This document shows, one piece after another, positions 7,913 to 17,600 of a stretch of DNA of 64,000 bases. Location of the stretch: NCBI RefSeq assembly GCF_014649375.1, contig NZ_BMSX01000009.1, positions 124,001-188,000 of the forward strand. Reading direction: 5' to 3'. Position numbers and translations under genes: made by a program. This stretch comes from Streptomyces aurantiogriseus (GTDB taxonomy: Bacteria > Actinomycetota > Actinomycetes > Streptomycetales > Streptomycetaceae). The notes under the pieces were generated by a model that saw only the letters and a program-made list of their open reading frames with translations, did not search any database and was not told the DNA's origin. Numbering within the stretch: the stretch's first letter is position 1; each line of letters starts with the position of its first letter.

Positions 7913-8476
7913 ATGGCCAGCTACCACGCAGCAGCCGCCCGCCGGCGCCGCGCCACCGGCCCTGCCCCCTCACTGACCGGCCCGGCGAGCGACGTGCACC
8001 CCGTGCTGCGCCGGACCACGGCCCCGCCGGCCGCCCTCGACCTGCTCGCCCAGGCCCGCGCCGGACTGGACGAGGCGACCGTCCTCGAAACCCCCAACGA
8101 GCGGTACGCCACGGCCCATCTGGCGGCCCTGCGCACCGCCGCCGCCGTGCTCGCCGCGCGAGGCCGGCCGGAGACCTCGTCCCGACGCCGGGCCCGCATC
8201 AGGAGCGCCTGGGAAGTGCTCCCCGAGATCGCGCCCGAACTCACCGAGTGGAGCGCGCTGTTCGCCTCCGGAGCCCGGCGTCGCGCCCGGGCCGAGGCCG
8301 GCATCCAGGGCGCGGCCAGCCGCCGCGACGCCGACGACCTGATACGCGACGTGGCGACGTTCATCCGTCTCGTCGAGCGCATGCTGGTCCTCCAGCCGGT
8401 CCTGCCCCAGCCCCGCCTGGAAGGCGACGAGCCGGACGCGGCCCGCGAGGGGCGGGACATGCCGGACGCGGGGTGA
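7913..8476 (+). CDS. SAV_6107-type HEPN-domain protein
   Basis: This 187-residue, all-helical, Ala/Arg-rich protein matches what I know as the SAV_6107 family of HEPN domains in actinomycetes. Residues ~35-165 form the helical bundle. R64-YATA-H69 fits the Rx4-6H motif of RNase-type HEPN proteins, so nuclease activity is possible. It has an excellent ribosome site (AGGAGGT) before the ATG. No nucleotidyltransferase (MNT) or other antitoxin partner lies adjacent: the neighbours are the divergent YhgE/Pip unit and a methyltransferase 260 bases downstream. The family is widespread in Streptomyces, which argues for a core function rather than a mobile toxin. Role unknown. Confidence 0.82.
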   Translation: MASYHAAAARRRRATGPAPSLTGPASDVHPVLRRTTAPPAALDLLAQARAGLDEATVLETPNERYATAHLAALRTAAAVLAARGRPETSSRRRARIRSAWEVLPEIAPELTEWSALFASGARRRARAEAGIQGAASRRDADDLIRDVATFIRLVERMLVLQPVLPQPRLEGDEPDAAREGRDMPDAG

Positions 8477-8736
8477 GGAGGGACGCGCGCCGGGGGCGCG
8501 GACCGGCGGGCGGAGGGCCCACCTGCCGGATCCGGGCCGGGCGAGGTCGCAGCGCCGCAGCCCCACCCGGGCGCCGGCCCCTCCCACTCGTGCCCACCGC
8601 ACGGACCAGGCCCCGCACCGGAGGCAATAGGGTGGAAGACGCCTGAAGCCTTCCCTTCTCCCCCAGCCGGGGCCGGGGAGGCAGCCCGTTCGCTCCGCCG
8701 CGCAAGAGGCGGTGCCGCGCCGAGGAGTCAACTGCC

Positions 8737-9561
8737 GTGTCGGACCCGATGCGCCCTCCCGCCTCCCACCGCCCTCACCCGGCGTCGCTACGCTCCGACC
8801 CCTCCCGACCCCGCGCCGCTCTCCGTACCGCCGTGGTCTGGGAGGTCCTCCAGGACGCCCTCGACCGCCGGGTCAAGGCCACGGGACGTGAGTCGCTGGA
8901 CGTCCTCGACACCGGGGGCGGCAGCGGCAACTTCGCGGTGCCCGTCGCCCGCCTCGGGCACCGGGTCACCGTCGTCGACCCCAGCCCCAACGCGCTGTTC
9001 GCCCTGGAGCGCCGGGCCGCCGAGGCCGGCGTCGCCGACCGCGTCCAGGGCGTCCAGGGCGACGCCCACGGCCTCTTCGACGTCGTCGAGCGCGGCGGCT
9101 ACGACGCCGTGCTGTGCCACGGCGTCCTGGAGTACGTCGACGACCCCGCCGAAGGCGTCCGCAACGCGGTGGCCGCACTGCGCTCGGAGGGCGTCCTCAG
9201 CCTGCTCGCCGCCGGTCTCGGCGGAGCCGTCCTCGCGCGCGCCCTCGCCGGCCACTTCACCGAGGCCCGACAGGCCCTCACCGACCCGGACGGCCGCTGG
9301 GGCGAGGGCGACCCCGTGCCCCACCGCTTCACCGCCGAACAGCTCACCGACCTGGTCGAGGGCGCCGGCCTCAGGGTCGGGGCCGTCCACGGCGTGCGAG
9401 TCTTCGCCGACCTCGTCCCCGGCGTGCTCGTCGACACCGAGCCCGGCGCCCTGGAGGCCCTGCTGAAGCTGGAGGAGGCCGCCGCCGAACTGCCCGCCTT
9501 CCACTCCGTGGCCACGCAGCTTCATGTGCTCGGTGAGACGCGGGGAGCTGACGGGGCCTGA
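8737..9561 (+). CDS. SAM-dependent methyltransferase, class I
   Basis: This 274-residue protein starts at a GTG with GAGGAG upstream. Motif I is LDTGGGSGNFAVPVA at residues 57-71, with an acidic residue at the end of the next strand (VTVVDPSP, D81). A Q-G-D-A-H stretch and the CHGVLEYVDD motif IV/post region follow. This is the UbiG/SmtA-like Rossmann methyltransferase layout. The C-terminal ~80 residues probably form the substrate lid. It lacks markers for rRNA, DNA or quinone substrates. It stands alone, followed by a strong hairpin. The substrate is unknown. Confidence 0.87.
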   Translation: MSDPMRPPASHRPHPASLRSDPSRPRAALRTAVVWEVLQDALDRRVKATGRESLDVLDTGGGSGNFAVPVARLGHRVTVVDPSPNALFALERRAAEAGVADRVQGVQGDAHGLFDVVERGGYDAVLCHGVLEYVDDPAEGVRNAVAALRSEGVLSLLAAGLGGAVLARALAGHFTEARQALTDPDGRWGEGDPVPHRFTAEQLTDLVEGAGLRVGAVHGVRVFADLVPGVLVDTEPGALEALLKLEEAAAELPAFHSVATQLHVLGETRGADGA

Positions 9562-9575
9562 GCCCCCACCCGGGG

Positions 9576-9597
9576 CGCGCCGCTGATCAGCGGCGCG
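9576..9597. terminator. Perfect 22 bp palindrome, probable terminator
   Basis: A perfect 22 bp palindrome centred on GATC begins 14 bases after the methyltransferase stop codon. It has no unpaired loop and no T tract. Its position suggests termination, but a protein-binding palindrome is also possible. Confidence 0.5.
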
Positions 9598-9760
9598 GCT
9601 GCACATGGAGTACGCCACAGGCCCCCCGTTCGGGCGCTGTGCGCCGTATGATCGAGGGAGACCGCCCGGCATGACGGGTCGGCCGCTGGGGAATGGAATC
9701 TCCAGCGGGCCGGGACGTCCATGACGGGCTCCGGTTGGCCAATTGGCGTAGAGGGGCGGG

Positions 9761-9789
9761 TTTCACGGGGGCGATTCCCTGCCTATCCT
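9761..9789 (+). promoter_or_regulatory. Candidate promoter for the DUF3040 gene
   Basis: TTTCAC (9761-9766) and TATCCT (9784-9789) are separated by 17 bases, a fair match to housekeeping sigma promoters. They lie 50 bases upstream of the GTG start. Confidence 0.45.
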
Positions 9790-9838
9790 GAAGGGACCCC
9801 CCGGGTCGCCCCGGCGACTGCACGATGAGGAGGACTCC

Positions 9839-10240
9839 GTGCCGCTCTCGGAGCACGAGCAGCGCATGCTCGAGCAGATGGAGCGAGCGCTGTACGCCGA
9901 AGATCCCAAGTTCGCGTCGGCGCTTGAGGGAAGCGGGCTGCGTACGTACACCCGGCGGCGGGTCTACCAGGCAGTCGCGGGCTTCCTCGTGGGTATCGCG
10001 CTCCTCATGGCCGGTATGGTCGCCAAGCAGGTCTGGCTCAGCGTGGTGGGCTTCCTCGTCATGCTGGGGTGCGCGGTTCTCGCCGTGACCGGCTGGCGCA
10101 AGGCTCCCAAGCCGGGTGAACAGCCGGCGGGTGGAGCGCCGCACGCTCGCGGTCAGGGACGGCCGAAGCGCTCCATGATGGACCGCATCGAGCAGCGCTG
10201 GCAGCGCCGCCGTGACGAGCAGGGTGGCCACGGCCACTGA
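9839..10240 (+). CDS. DUF3040 membrane protein
   Basis: This 133-residue protein begins MPLSEHEQRMLEQME, the conserved start of the actinobacterial DUF3040 family, preceded by GAGGAGG and a GTG start. Two hydrophobic segments (about residues 44-61 and 64-84) form a membrane hairpin. The C-terminal tail is rich in Arg, Gln, Gly and His and probably cytoplasmic. In Streptomyces it sits beside the dcw cluster, so a role in envelope or growth is often suspected, but no function is established to my knowledge. Confidence 0.88.
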   Translation: MPLSEHEQRMLEQMERALYAEDPKFASALEGSGLRTYTRRRVYQAVAGFLVGIALLMAGMVAKQVWLSVVGFLVMLGCAVLAVTGWRKAPKPGEQPAGGAPHARGQGRPKRSMMDRIEQRWQRRRDEQGGHGH

Positions 10241-10281
10241 CCTCGTCGTCGGCTGCCGACCAGGAGCTGTGTGCTGACGTT

Positions 10282-10321
10282 GTGAGAGGGTGATCACCCG
10301 GCCGGGTGATCACCCTCTCAC
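10282..10321. terminator. 40 bp perfect palindrome, bidirectional terminator
   Basis: A flawless 20 bp + 20 bp inverted repeat (arms beginning GTGAGAGGGTGATCACCCGG) starts 42 bases after the DUF3040 stop. Together with the next hairpin it separates two convergent genes. Neither side has a U tract. Confidence 0.75.
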
Positions 10322-10402
10322 CTGTGCGCCCACGCCGCCGACCCCACCGGCACGGCAACAGACCACGCGGCAACAGACCACGGCGCTCAGCGACGGCCCA
10401 TA

Positions 10403-10453
10403 AGCGTTCGGCCCCCGTCCCGGGGATCTCTCCCGGGGCGGGGGCCGAACGCT
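10403..10453. terminator. Second hairpin between convergent genes
   Basis: Arms AGCGTTCGGCCCCCG and CGGGGGCCGAACGCT pair perfectly over 15 bp around a 21 base loop that itself contains CCCGGGG repeats. It lies 55 bases past the stop of the minus-strand transglutaminase gene, so it probably terminates that operon. Confidence 0.65.
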
Positions 10454-10507
10454 GTCCCACTGGCCTGGCGGTCCACCGGGCCCACCGGCCCAGTGGCGGC
10501 CGCTCTC

Positions 10508-13015
10508 TCAGCCACCCTCCTGTCCGGTGGACGGCGACGGGCGGCGCACCAGGGTCGCCAGGCGAGCCGCCCAGGCGGCCTTGAACGCCGTCCAGCGGTC
10601 GGTGAGGTCCCAGACCGCGCGGATGGCCGAACGCGGTGCGAGGACCGCCCGCAGCCGGGTGCGCCGGCTGGCCCGCCCGCGCAGGGCCGCCCGCACCTTC
10701 CGTACCTCGTCGGCCAGCCCGGCCTCGGCCCGCGGCTGCGGGGCGTACAGCACCTGCTCCACGGCGCCCGCCACCCGGTGCACCGACCGGGCCACCGGCT
10801 CCTCCAGCTCACCGAGCCGGACGACCCGCGCGGCAGCCCGCCGGGGCGTGAGCGCCTCGTCGGGCGCGATGCCGTAGTCCCAGGCCGTGTCCGTGAGCTC
10901 GCGCCAGACCGCCAGGACATGCCCGACGGCCGCCTCCGTGGCCTCGTGCGCCGGCACGTCCAGCACCACCGCACCCGCGTCGACCCCCGCCTGACCGGCG
11001 CCGCCGTCCTTGCCCAGCTCCGGGCTCACCCCGGCCGGCGCGGACCCGGCGTGCTGGCCCGACGCCAGGCGCACCGAGCGCCGTCTCAGCCGCCACAGCA
11101 TCGGCAACAGGGGCAGGATCAGCGCCGCCGCCCCCAGCAGCGACCACCCGGCGATCTTGTACCACGGTGTGCCACCGCCGCCCTGCTCGCCCTCGTCCAG
11201 CGGCAGTGCGCTGGTGCAGCCCTCGAGCTTCTTGTCGTCCGCCGAGCAGCTCGTGCTCGCCGAGGGCTCGCTCGACGGTGCGGCGTCCGCCGAAGGCGTG
11301 GCCTGCGGCAGTTCGGGGACGGTGTTGTTCGAGGACTCCGGCAGCGTGTACGTGGGCGTCGTCCCCCGGGTCGGGGTCGGCTCGAAACGGGTCCAGCCGA
11401 CGCCCTCGAAGTACAGCTCCGGCCAGGCGTGCGCGTCCTTCAGACCCACCGACACCGAACCGTCCGCCTGCGGGGAACCGGGCGCGAAGCCCACCGCGAC
11501 CCGGGCCGGTATGCCCAGCGTGCGGGCCATCGCCGCCATCGCGAACGAGAAGTGCACGCAGAAGCCCTGCTTGTTCCGCAGGAAGCGGGCGATCGCGTCC
11601 GTACCGCTGCCGACCTCGACGTCGGTGTCGTACTCGAAGCCGCCCGTCACCGCGAAGTAGTCCTGGAGCTTGACCGCCCGCTCGTAGTCGTTCGCCGCGC
11701 CCTCGGTCACCTGCCGGGCCGTGCGGGACACCACCGCCGGCAGCGAGTCCGGCACCTCGGTGTAGTCGCTCTTCAGCGAGCCGGGCGCGTCGGGCGCCGA
11801 GGCCAGCTGCTCCGCCGTCGGCCGCACCTCGAGGCTGTTCACCTCGTACGTCTTGCCGCGTGTGTTCTGGCCGTGGTCGCCGACCAGGGTCATGCCGACC
11901 GGCTCGTACCGCCAGTTGCCGCTGATCTTCACGCTGCTCGGCGGGTACGGCATCGGCAGCCAGTCCTGGGCGTACCAGTCGGCGGCCGAGACCCGGGTCG
12001 TGATCTCCGTGCGCCGGACCTGCGGGCGCAGGCCGGTCGGCGTGGGCAACTCGTCGGGCACGGCGACGATGTCGCGCTTCGACGGCTTCCACGTGGTGCC
12101 GTCGAAGTCGTCCAGGGAGACGATCCGCAGGTACAGGTCGGAGATGTCGGTGGTGCTGGTGCGCAGGGTCAGGACCGTGCGGTCCTCGTCCACGTTCAGG
12201 CTGTCGCGCAGCGACACCAGCGGGTTGACCGCGGAGATCGTGCCCCCGCTGCCGGTGCCCGCGCCCACCCCGGTGCCGGCGCTGTCCAGCAGACCGCCGT
12301 CGATCGCGGGCAGCGGCAGCAGCGGCACCACCAGGGCCACGCCCAGGGCGACCGCGCCGATGCGCCGCCCGGTGCGCACCGGGGCCACCGGGCCGGACGG
12401 CCCGCCCGGGGTGCGCGCGGCGCCGCCGAAGACGCGGCCCCACTGCGAGAGCCGCTCACGGCCCTCGGCGAGGAGCAGCATCAGGTATCCGGCGGCGGCG
12501 ACCAGGAACCACAGCCAGTCGGCGGCTCCGTCGGACAGGCCCGCGGCGATCGAGTACAGCGCGAGCAGCGGCAGCCCGGCCGGGGCCGCGTTGCGGAAGG
12601 TCACCGCGAGGGTGTCCACCAACAGGCCGATCAGCAGCACACCGCCGACCATCATCAGCCGGATGCCGTCGGACAGCGGTGCCGGTATCGCGTACCGCCC
12701 GACGTCGTCCGAACCCGCCTGGAGCAGGTCGGCGAAGTGCTGGAAGGCCTCCGGGCCCGGGATCAGCCCGACCAGGGCGTGCTCCCGGGCGAAGACGAGG
12801 GTCAGCAGCACCAGGGTGACCAGGGCCTGCGCCAGCAGGGTCAGCGGCCGGGCCAGCGGCACCCGCCGGGCCGCCGCACCCACCCCGGACTGGATCGCCA
12901 GCAGGAACGTCGCCTGGAGGAACCATGTCGCCGGGTCGACCAGGGGCAGCAGGGCGCACGAGGCCATCAGCGTGGCCGCCGCCGAGCACAGCGTCAGTCG
13001 GGCCCGCCCGCTCAT
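10508..13015 (-). CDS. TgpA-like membrane transglutaminase (DUF3488/transglutaminase)
   Basis: The 835-residue protein opens with about six hydrophobic segments (residues ~8-205), typical of the DUF3488/TgpA N-terminus. An extracytoplasmic transglutaminase-like domain follows. Its nucleophile Cys lies near residue 486 in NKQGFCVHFSFA and its His near residue 528 in KDAHAWPELYF. A Glu in WTRFEPTP stands where many relatives have Asp. A further membrane helix (residues ~620-640) and a DUF4129-like cytoplasmic tail complete the protein. Its start overlaps the DUF58 stop by four bases. With MoxR and DUF58 it forms a conserved three-gene unit; wall or protein cross-link processing at the envelope is a reasonable but unproven role. 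Confidence 0.9.
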   Translation of the reverse strand: MSGRARLTLCSAAATLMASCALLPLVDPATWFLQATFLLAIQSGVGAAARRVPLARPLTLLAQALVTLVLLTLVFAREHALVGLIPGPEAFQHFADLLQAGSDDVGRYAIPAPLSDGIRLMMVGGVLLIGLLVDTLAVTFRNAAPAGLPLLALYSIAAGLSDGAADWLWFLVAAAGYLMLLLAEGRERLSQWGRVFGGAARTPGGPSGPVAPVRTGRRIGAVALGVALVVPLLPLPAIDGGLLDSAGTGVGAGTGSGGTISAVNPLVSLRDSLNVDEDRTVLTLRTSTTDISDLYLRIVSLDDFDGTTWKPSKRDIVAVPDELPTPTGLRPQVRRTEITTRVSAADWYAQDWLPMPYPPSSVKISGNWRYEPVGMTLVGDHGQNTRGKTYEVNSLEVRPTAEQLASAPDAPGSLKSDYTEVPDSLPAVVSRTARQVTEGAANDYERAVKLQDYFAVTGGFEYDTDVEVGSGTDAIARFLRNKQGFCVHFSFAMAAMARTLGIPARVAVGFAPGSPQADGSVSVGLKDAHAWPELYFEGVGWTRFEPTPTRGTTPTYTLPESSNNTVPELPQATPSADAAPSSEPSASTSCSADDKKLEGCTSALPLDEGEQGGGGTPWYKIAGWSLLGAAALILPLLPMLWRLRRRSVRLASGQHAGSAPAGVSPELGKDGGAGQAGVDAGAVVLDVPAHEATEAAVGHVLAVWRELTDTAWDYGIAPDEALTPRRAAARVVRLGELEEPVARSVHRVAGAVEQVLYAPQPRAEAGLADEVRKVRAALRGRASRRTRLRAVLAPRSAIRAVWDLTDRWTAFKAAWAARLATLVRRPSPSTGQEGG

Positions 13016-14387
13016 GATCCCCCCTCCCTTCCGCTCGTCCCGCCCGCCGTCACGACGCCGGAGCGCTCACGGTCCGCCTGGCGCCACAGGTCGCTCAGCG
13101 AAGCGCCCCGCGGCACGCTCAGGACCGTCCAGCCCGCCTCGCGCAGCATCCGCAGCCGCTCCTCCGTCCTGTTCGTCGGTCCGGGCACGTCGTTCGGTTC
13201 ACGCCCCCAGCTGTCGCCGTCCATCAGGAAGGCGACAGCGCCCCCGCTGCGCTGGCGCATCTTCGCGGCCACCGCGGCCTGCTCCTCGTCGAGGTCGCCG
13301 AGGAAGGCCACCAGCAGCCCCTCGTTGCCGCCGCGCAGCACGTCATAGGCCCGGGACAGGCCGGCGCCGTCGGAGTGGTCGATCACCGCGAGGGTGTCCA
13401 TCATCAGTCCGGCCGCGTCCGCCGTCTCCTGGCTGGCCCCGGCGAACCCGTCGGCGCCCTCGCCGGGCACCGAGTTGCCCGTGTCCGTCAGGAGCCGCAC
13501 GGAGAAACCCCGCTCCAGCATGTGCACCAGCGCTGAGGCGGTGGCCGAGACCGCCCACTCGAAGGCCGAGTCGGGGCCGGCACCGGCGTAGGCGAGGCCA
13601 CGGGTGTCGAGGAGCACCGTGCAGCGCGCGCGCTGGGGCTGCTCCTCGCGGCGCACCATCAGCTCGCCGTAGCGGGCCGTGGAGCGCCAGTGCACGCGGC
13701 GCAGGTCGTCGCCGTAGCGGTACCCGCGCGGGATCACGTCGTCCTCGCCGGCCAATGCCAGCGAGCGCTGCCGCCCGTCGCCGTACCCCTTCGCCTCGCC
13801 GCTCAGCCGGACCGGCGGCAACGGCTCCACGCGCGGGACCACCGTCAGCGTGTCGTACGTCGAGAAGGAGCGGCTCAGCTCGCACATGCCGAACGGGTCG
13901 TTCAGCCGCAGCTGGAGCGGGCCGAGCGGGTAGCGGCCGCGCAGGTCGGAGCGGACCCGGTAGGACACCTCGCGGCGGCCGCCCGCCTCGACCCGGTCCA
14001 GGACGAAGCGGGGGCGCGGGCCGAGTACGTACGGCACCCGGTCCTGGAGCATCAGCAGGCCCGTGGGCAGCCGCGAGACGTTGTCCATCCGCAGATGGAC
14101 GCGGGCCTCGCTGCCGGCGGGCACGCGCGCGGGAGAGAGCCGGCGGCTGCCGGCGACCCGGTACCGGGTGCGGTAGACGACGGCCGCGCAGACCAGCGGC
14201 AGCGCGGCCAGCAGCAGCCCCACCCGCAGCAGGTCGGGCTGCCCGAGGACGTACGCGCAGATGGCGGCCGCGATGCCGGCGGCCAGGAAGGAGCGGCCGC
14301 GGGTGGTGAGGCCGGCCAGAGCGGTGCGCACGCCGCCCTTCTCACCCCGGCCGCTCTCCGCCTGCCCGATCCCCCCGGCGGTCGTCA

Positions 14388-14391
<4 letters not shown>
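13012..14391 (-). CDS. DUF58 domain protein, MoxR-linked
   Basis: The protein has 459 residues. Two hydrophobic segments (about residues 35-75) anchor it. The rest is cytoplasmic and includes the DUF58 signature DDLRRVHWRSTARYGELMVR near residue 231, in front of a von Willebrand A-like fold (TVLLDTRG). Genes of this type sit between a MoxR AAA ATPase and a transglutaminase, and ATGA overlaps on both sides show translational coupling here too. By analogy with MoxR-VWA systems it probably acts as the adaptor on which the ATPase works. The substrate is unknown. Confidence 0.88.
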
Positions 14392-15425
<1,034 letters not shown>

Positions 15426-15577
15426 CCGGCCCTCCTCGGCCCGTTACTTCCGGGCCGACGCCTGCTCTGCGGACCGGCCCACCCCGAAACACGGGCACCA
15501 CGCGTGGAAAGTTCCGCGTGACGCCACTCCCGCATTCTTGCCGCCGTTACCGATTCGTGTCACTCGCCTGTGGACAA

Positions 15578-15595
15578 CTGACAGCGATATGTCAG
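15578..15595. promoter_or_regulatory. Inverted repeat between carbonic anhydrase and moxR
   Basis: CTGACA and TGTCAG form perfect 6 bp arms around GCGATA, beginning four bases after the carbonic anhydrase stop. It could be a small terminator for that gene or an operator for the moxR operon, whose start codon is 153 bases further on. Confidence 0.35.
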
Positions 15596-15598
15596 CTC

Positions 15599-16153
15599 TT
15601 AAGACGGTTGCACCGGATCGATCTCGCGCAGCAGGCCCGTCTTCACATCGAAGACGAAGCCTCGCACGTCCTCGGCGTGCAGCAGGAACGGCGAGGTGCG
15701 CACCCGCTGCATCGACTGACGTACGTCCTGGTCGACGTCCCGGAAGGCCTCCACGGCCCAGGCGGGACGCTGGCCCACCTCCATCTCCAGTTCGGTACGG
15801 AAATCCTCCGTGATCGTCTCAAGGCCGCAGCCGGTGTGATGAATCAGGACGATGCTTCGGGTACCCAGCTTTCGCTGGCTGATGGTGAGTGAGCGGATCA
15901 CGTCGTCGGTGACCACACCGCCCGCGTTGCGGATCGTGTGACAGTCGCCGAGCTCCAGGCCCAGCGCGGCGTGCAGGTCGAGACGGGCGTCCATGCAGGC
16001 CACGACCGCGACGTGCAGGACGGGGCGGGCGTCCATGCCCGGATCGGTGAACTCGGCGGCGTACCGCTCGTTCGCCTCGACCAGGCGGTCGGTCACGGTG
16101 CCGCCGCGTATGGCGCCTTCGGACTCGGTGGGAACGGATGCAGAGGTCGTCAT
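15599..16153 (-). CDS. Beta-class carbonic anhydrase
   Basis: I take the start at MTTSASVPT (16153), giving 184 residues; an ATG two codons upstream is equally possible, and no clear ribosome site decides. Zinc ligands are C53 with D55 and R57 (CMDAR) and H106/C109 (HTGC), as in small beta carbonic anhydrases (CxDxR...HxxC). It interconverts CO2 and bicarbonate in the cytoplasm. It stands on the opposite strand to the division cluster, with a 412 base spacer to rsmH, and upstream of the moxR operon on the same strand. Confidence 0.9.
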   Translation of the reverse strand: MTTSASVPTESEGAIRGGTVTDRLVEANERYAAEFTDPGMDARPVLHVAVVACMDARLDLHAALGLELGDCHTIRNAGGVVTDDVIRSLTISQRKLGTRSIVLIHHTGCGLETITEDFRTELEMEVGQRPAWAVEAFRDVDQDVRQSMQRVRTSPFLLHAEDVRGFVFDVKTGLLREIDPVQPS

Positions 16154-16159
16154 AGCCAT

Positions 16160-16571
16160 GACGGTACTGGTCACCGCCGTTCCGGTCCTGTTGTGAGATG
16201 GGAAAAAGAGCGTCATCACGCCGTGCTTGTGAGGTAAGCCACAGGGGTGAGAGTCGGTTACCCGAACGGGTGATTTTCGCCGGTTCGGCGCTTCACGGCC
16301 GCGCCGGGCCGCGACGCGCAGACCGGTTGATTGACCACGGGAGAGGGTGGACTAAAGTGACGCGAAGCGGGAGGCGACGATCTCCCCGCTGACTTCCCCG
16401 TGAGACCCCGGCGCGGCAGCCGGAGATCTCCCCGCGTGCGCGGCGCGTACGTACGGCTCGGCCTCCTCCCGCTCCCGGTCGGCTGACGCTTCCGGCGCCG
16501 GCAGGCCTCCCCTTCTCGAGCGGGCGGGGACCCGGCGGTGCGTATGGGCCCGCCGGATCTGAGAGGGCCCC
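16160..16571. other. 412-base control region ahead of the dcw cluster
   Basis: No gene is seen. The region separates the divergent carbonic anhydrase and rsmH genes. It holds an ACCCGAACGGGT inverted repeat at 16260-16271, a good plus-strand promoter at 16331-16358, and a G/C-rich leader of about 200 bases before the TTG start. The mraZ regulator gene found here in many bacteria is absent. Confidence 0.6.
16331..16358 (+). promoter_or_regulatory. Probable promoter of the dcw cluster
   Basis: TTGACC (16331-16336) and TAAAGT (16353-16358) are separated by 16 bases, the best sigma70-like match in this region. Transcription would start near 16365, leaving an unusually long leader of about 205 bases before rsmH. 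Confidence 0.6.
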
Positions 16572-17528
16572 TTGAGCCACAGTCGACATGTCCCGGTGAT
16601 GCTCCAGCGGTGCCTGGACCTGTTGGCCCCCGCCCTCGAGCGGCCCGGATCCGTCGTCGTCGACTGCACGCTCGGCCTCGGCGGGCACAGCGAGGCCCTG
16701 CTCACCCGGTTCCCCGAGGCCCGGCTCGTCGCCCTCGACCGCGACAAGGAGGCCCTGCGGCTGTCCGGCGAGCGCCTCGCCCCCTTCGGCGAGCGCGCCA
16801 CCCTCGTCCACGCGGTCTACGACGAGCTGCCCGCCGTCCTCGAACGGCTCGGCATCGCGCGCGTGCAGGGCGTCCTGTTCGACCTCGGCGTCTCCTCCAT
16901 GCAGCTCGACGAGGCCGACCGTGGCTTCGCCTACGCCCAGGACGCCCCGCTCGACATGCGCATGGACCAGACGACCGGCATCAGCGCCGCCGAGGTCCTC
17001 AACACCTACCCGGCGGGCGAACTGGTGCGCATCCTGCGGGCGTACGGGGAGGAGAAGCAGGCCAAGCGGATCGTCTCCGCGATCGTGCGCGAGCGGGAGA
17101 AGGAGCCCTTCACCAACAGCGCCCGGCTCGTCGAACTGATCCGCAACGCGCTTCCGCAGGCCGCCAAGCGCACCGGCGGCAACCCGGCCAAGCGCACCTT
17201 CCAGGCCCTGCGCATCGAGGTCAACGGCGAACTCGCCGTCCTGGAACGGGCGATCCCGGCCGCGGTGAAGGCCCTCGACGTCGGCGGACGGATCGCCGTG
17301 CTGTCGTACCACTCGCTGGAGGACCGGCTCGTCAAGCACGTGTTCGCGGCCGGTGCCGCCACCACCGCGCCGCCCGGGCTGCCGGTCGTGCCCGAGCGCT
17401 ACCAGCCCCGCCTCAAGCTGCTCACGCGCGGTGCCGAACTTCCCACCGAGGAAGAGGTCGCCGAGAACCGGCGAGCCGCTCCGGCGCGGCTGCGGGGAGC
17501 CGAGCGCATCAGGGAGGACATCGAGTGA
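16572..17528 (+). CDS. rsmH: 16S rRNA (cytosine1402-N4) methyltransferase RsmH
   Basis: The protein (318 residues, formerly MraW) methylates C1402 N4 in the ribosomal P site. Conserved features: SRHVPVML at the N-terminus, the SAM motif DCTLGLGGHSEALL (residues 34-47), FDLGVSSMQLDEADRGFAY near residue 102, and the C-terminal AVLSYHSLEDRLVK. The start is a TTG. The conserved HVPVM core begins at residue 6, so downstream GTG/ATG codons would truncate it, and GAGAGGG stands upstream of the TTG. It is the first gene of the division cluster, 73 bases before ftsL. Confidence 0.95.
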   Translation: MSHSRHVPVMLQRCLDLLAPALERPGSVVVDCTLGLGGHSEALLTRFPEARLVALDRDKEALRLSGERLAPFGERATLVHAVYDELPAVLERLGIARVQGVLFDLGVSSMQLDEADRGFAYAQDAPLDMRMDQTTGISAAEVLNTYPAGELVRILRAYGEEKQAKRIVSAIVREREKEPFTNSARLVELIRNALPQAAKRTGGNPAKRTFQALRIEVNGELAVLERAIPAAVKALDVGGRIAVLSYHSLEDRLVKHVFAAGAATTAPPGLPVVPERYQPRLKLLTRGAELPTEEEVAENRRAAPARLRGAERIREDIE

Positions 17529-17600
17529 GCGGAGTGCGGCGGGCGCGCCGGGGAGCACCCCGGACCAGTGGGTTCGTGACTCCGACCCAGGGGAGGGCGA

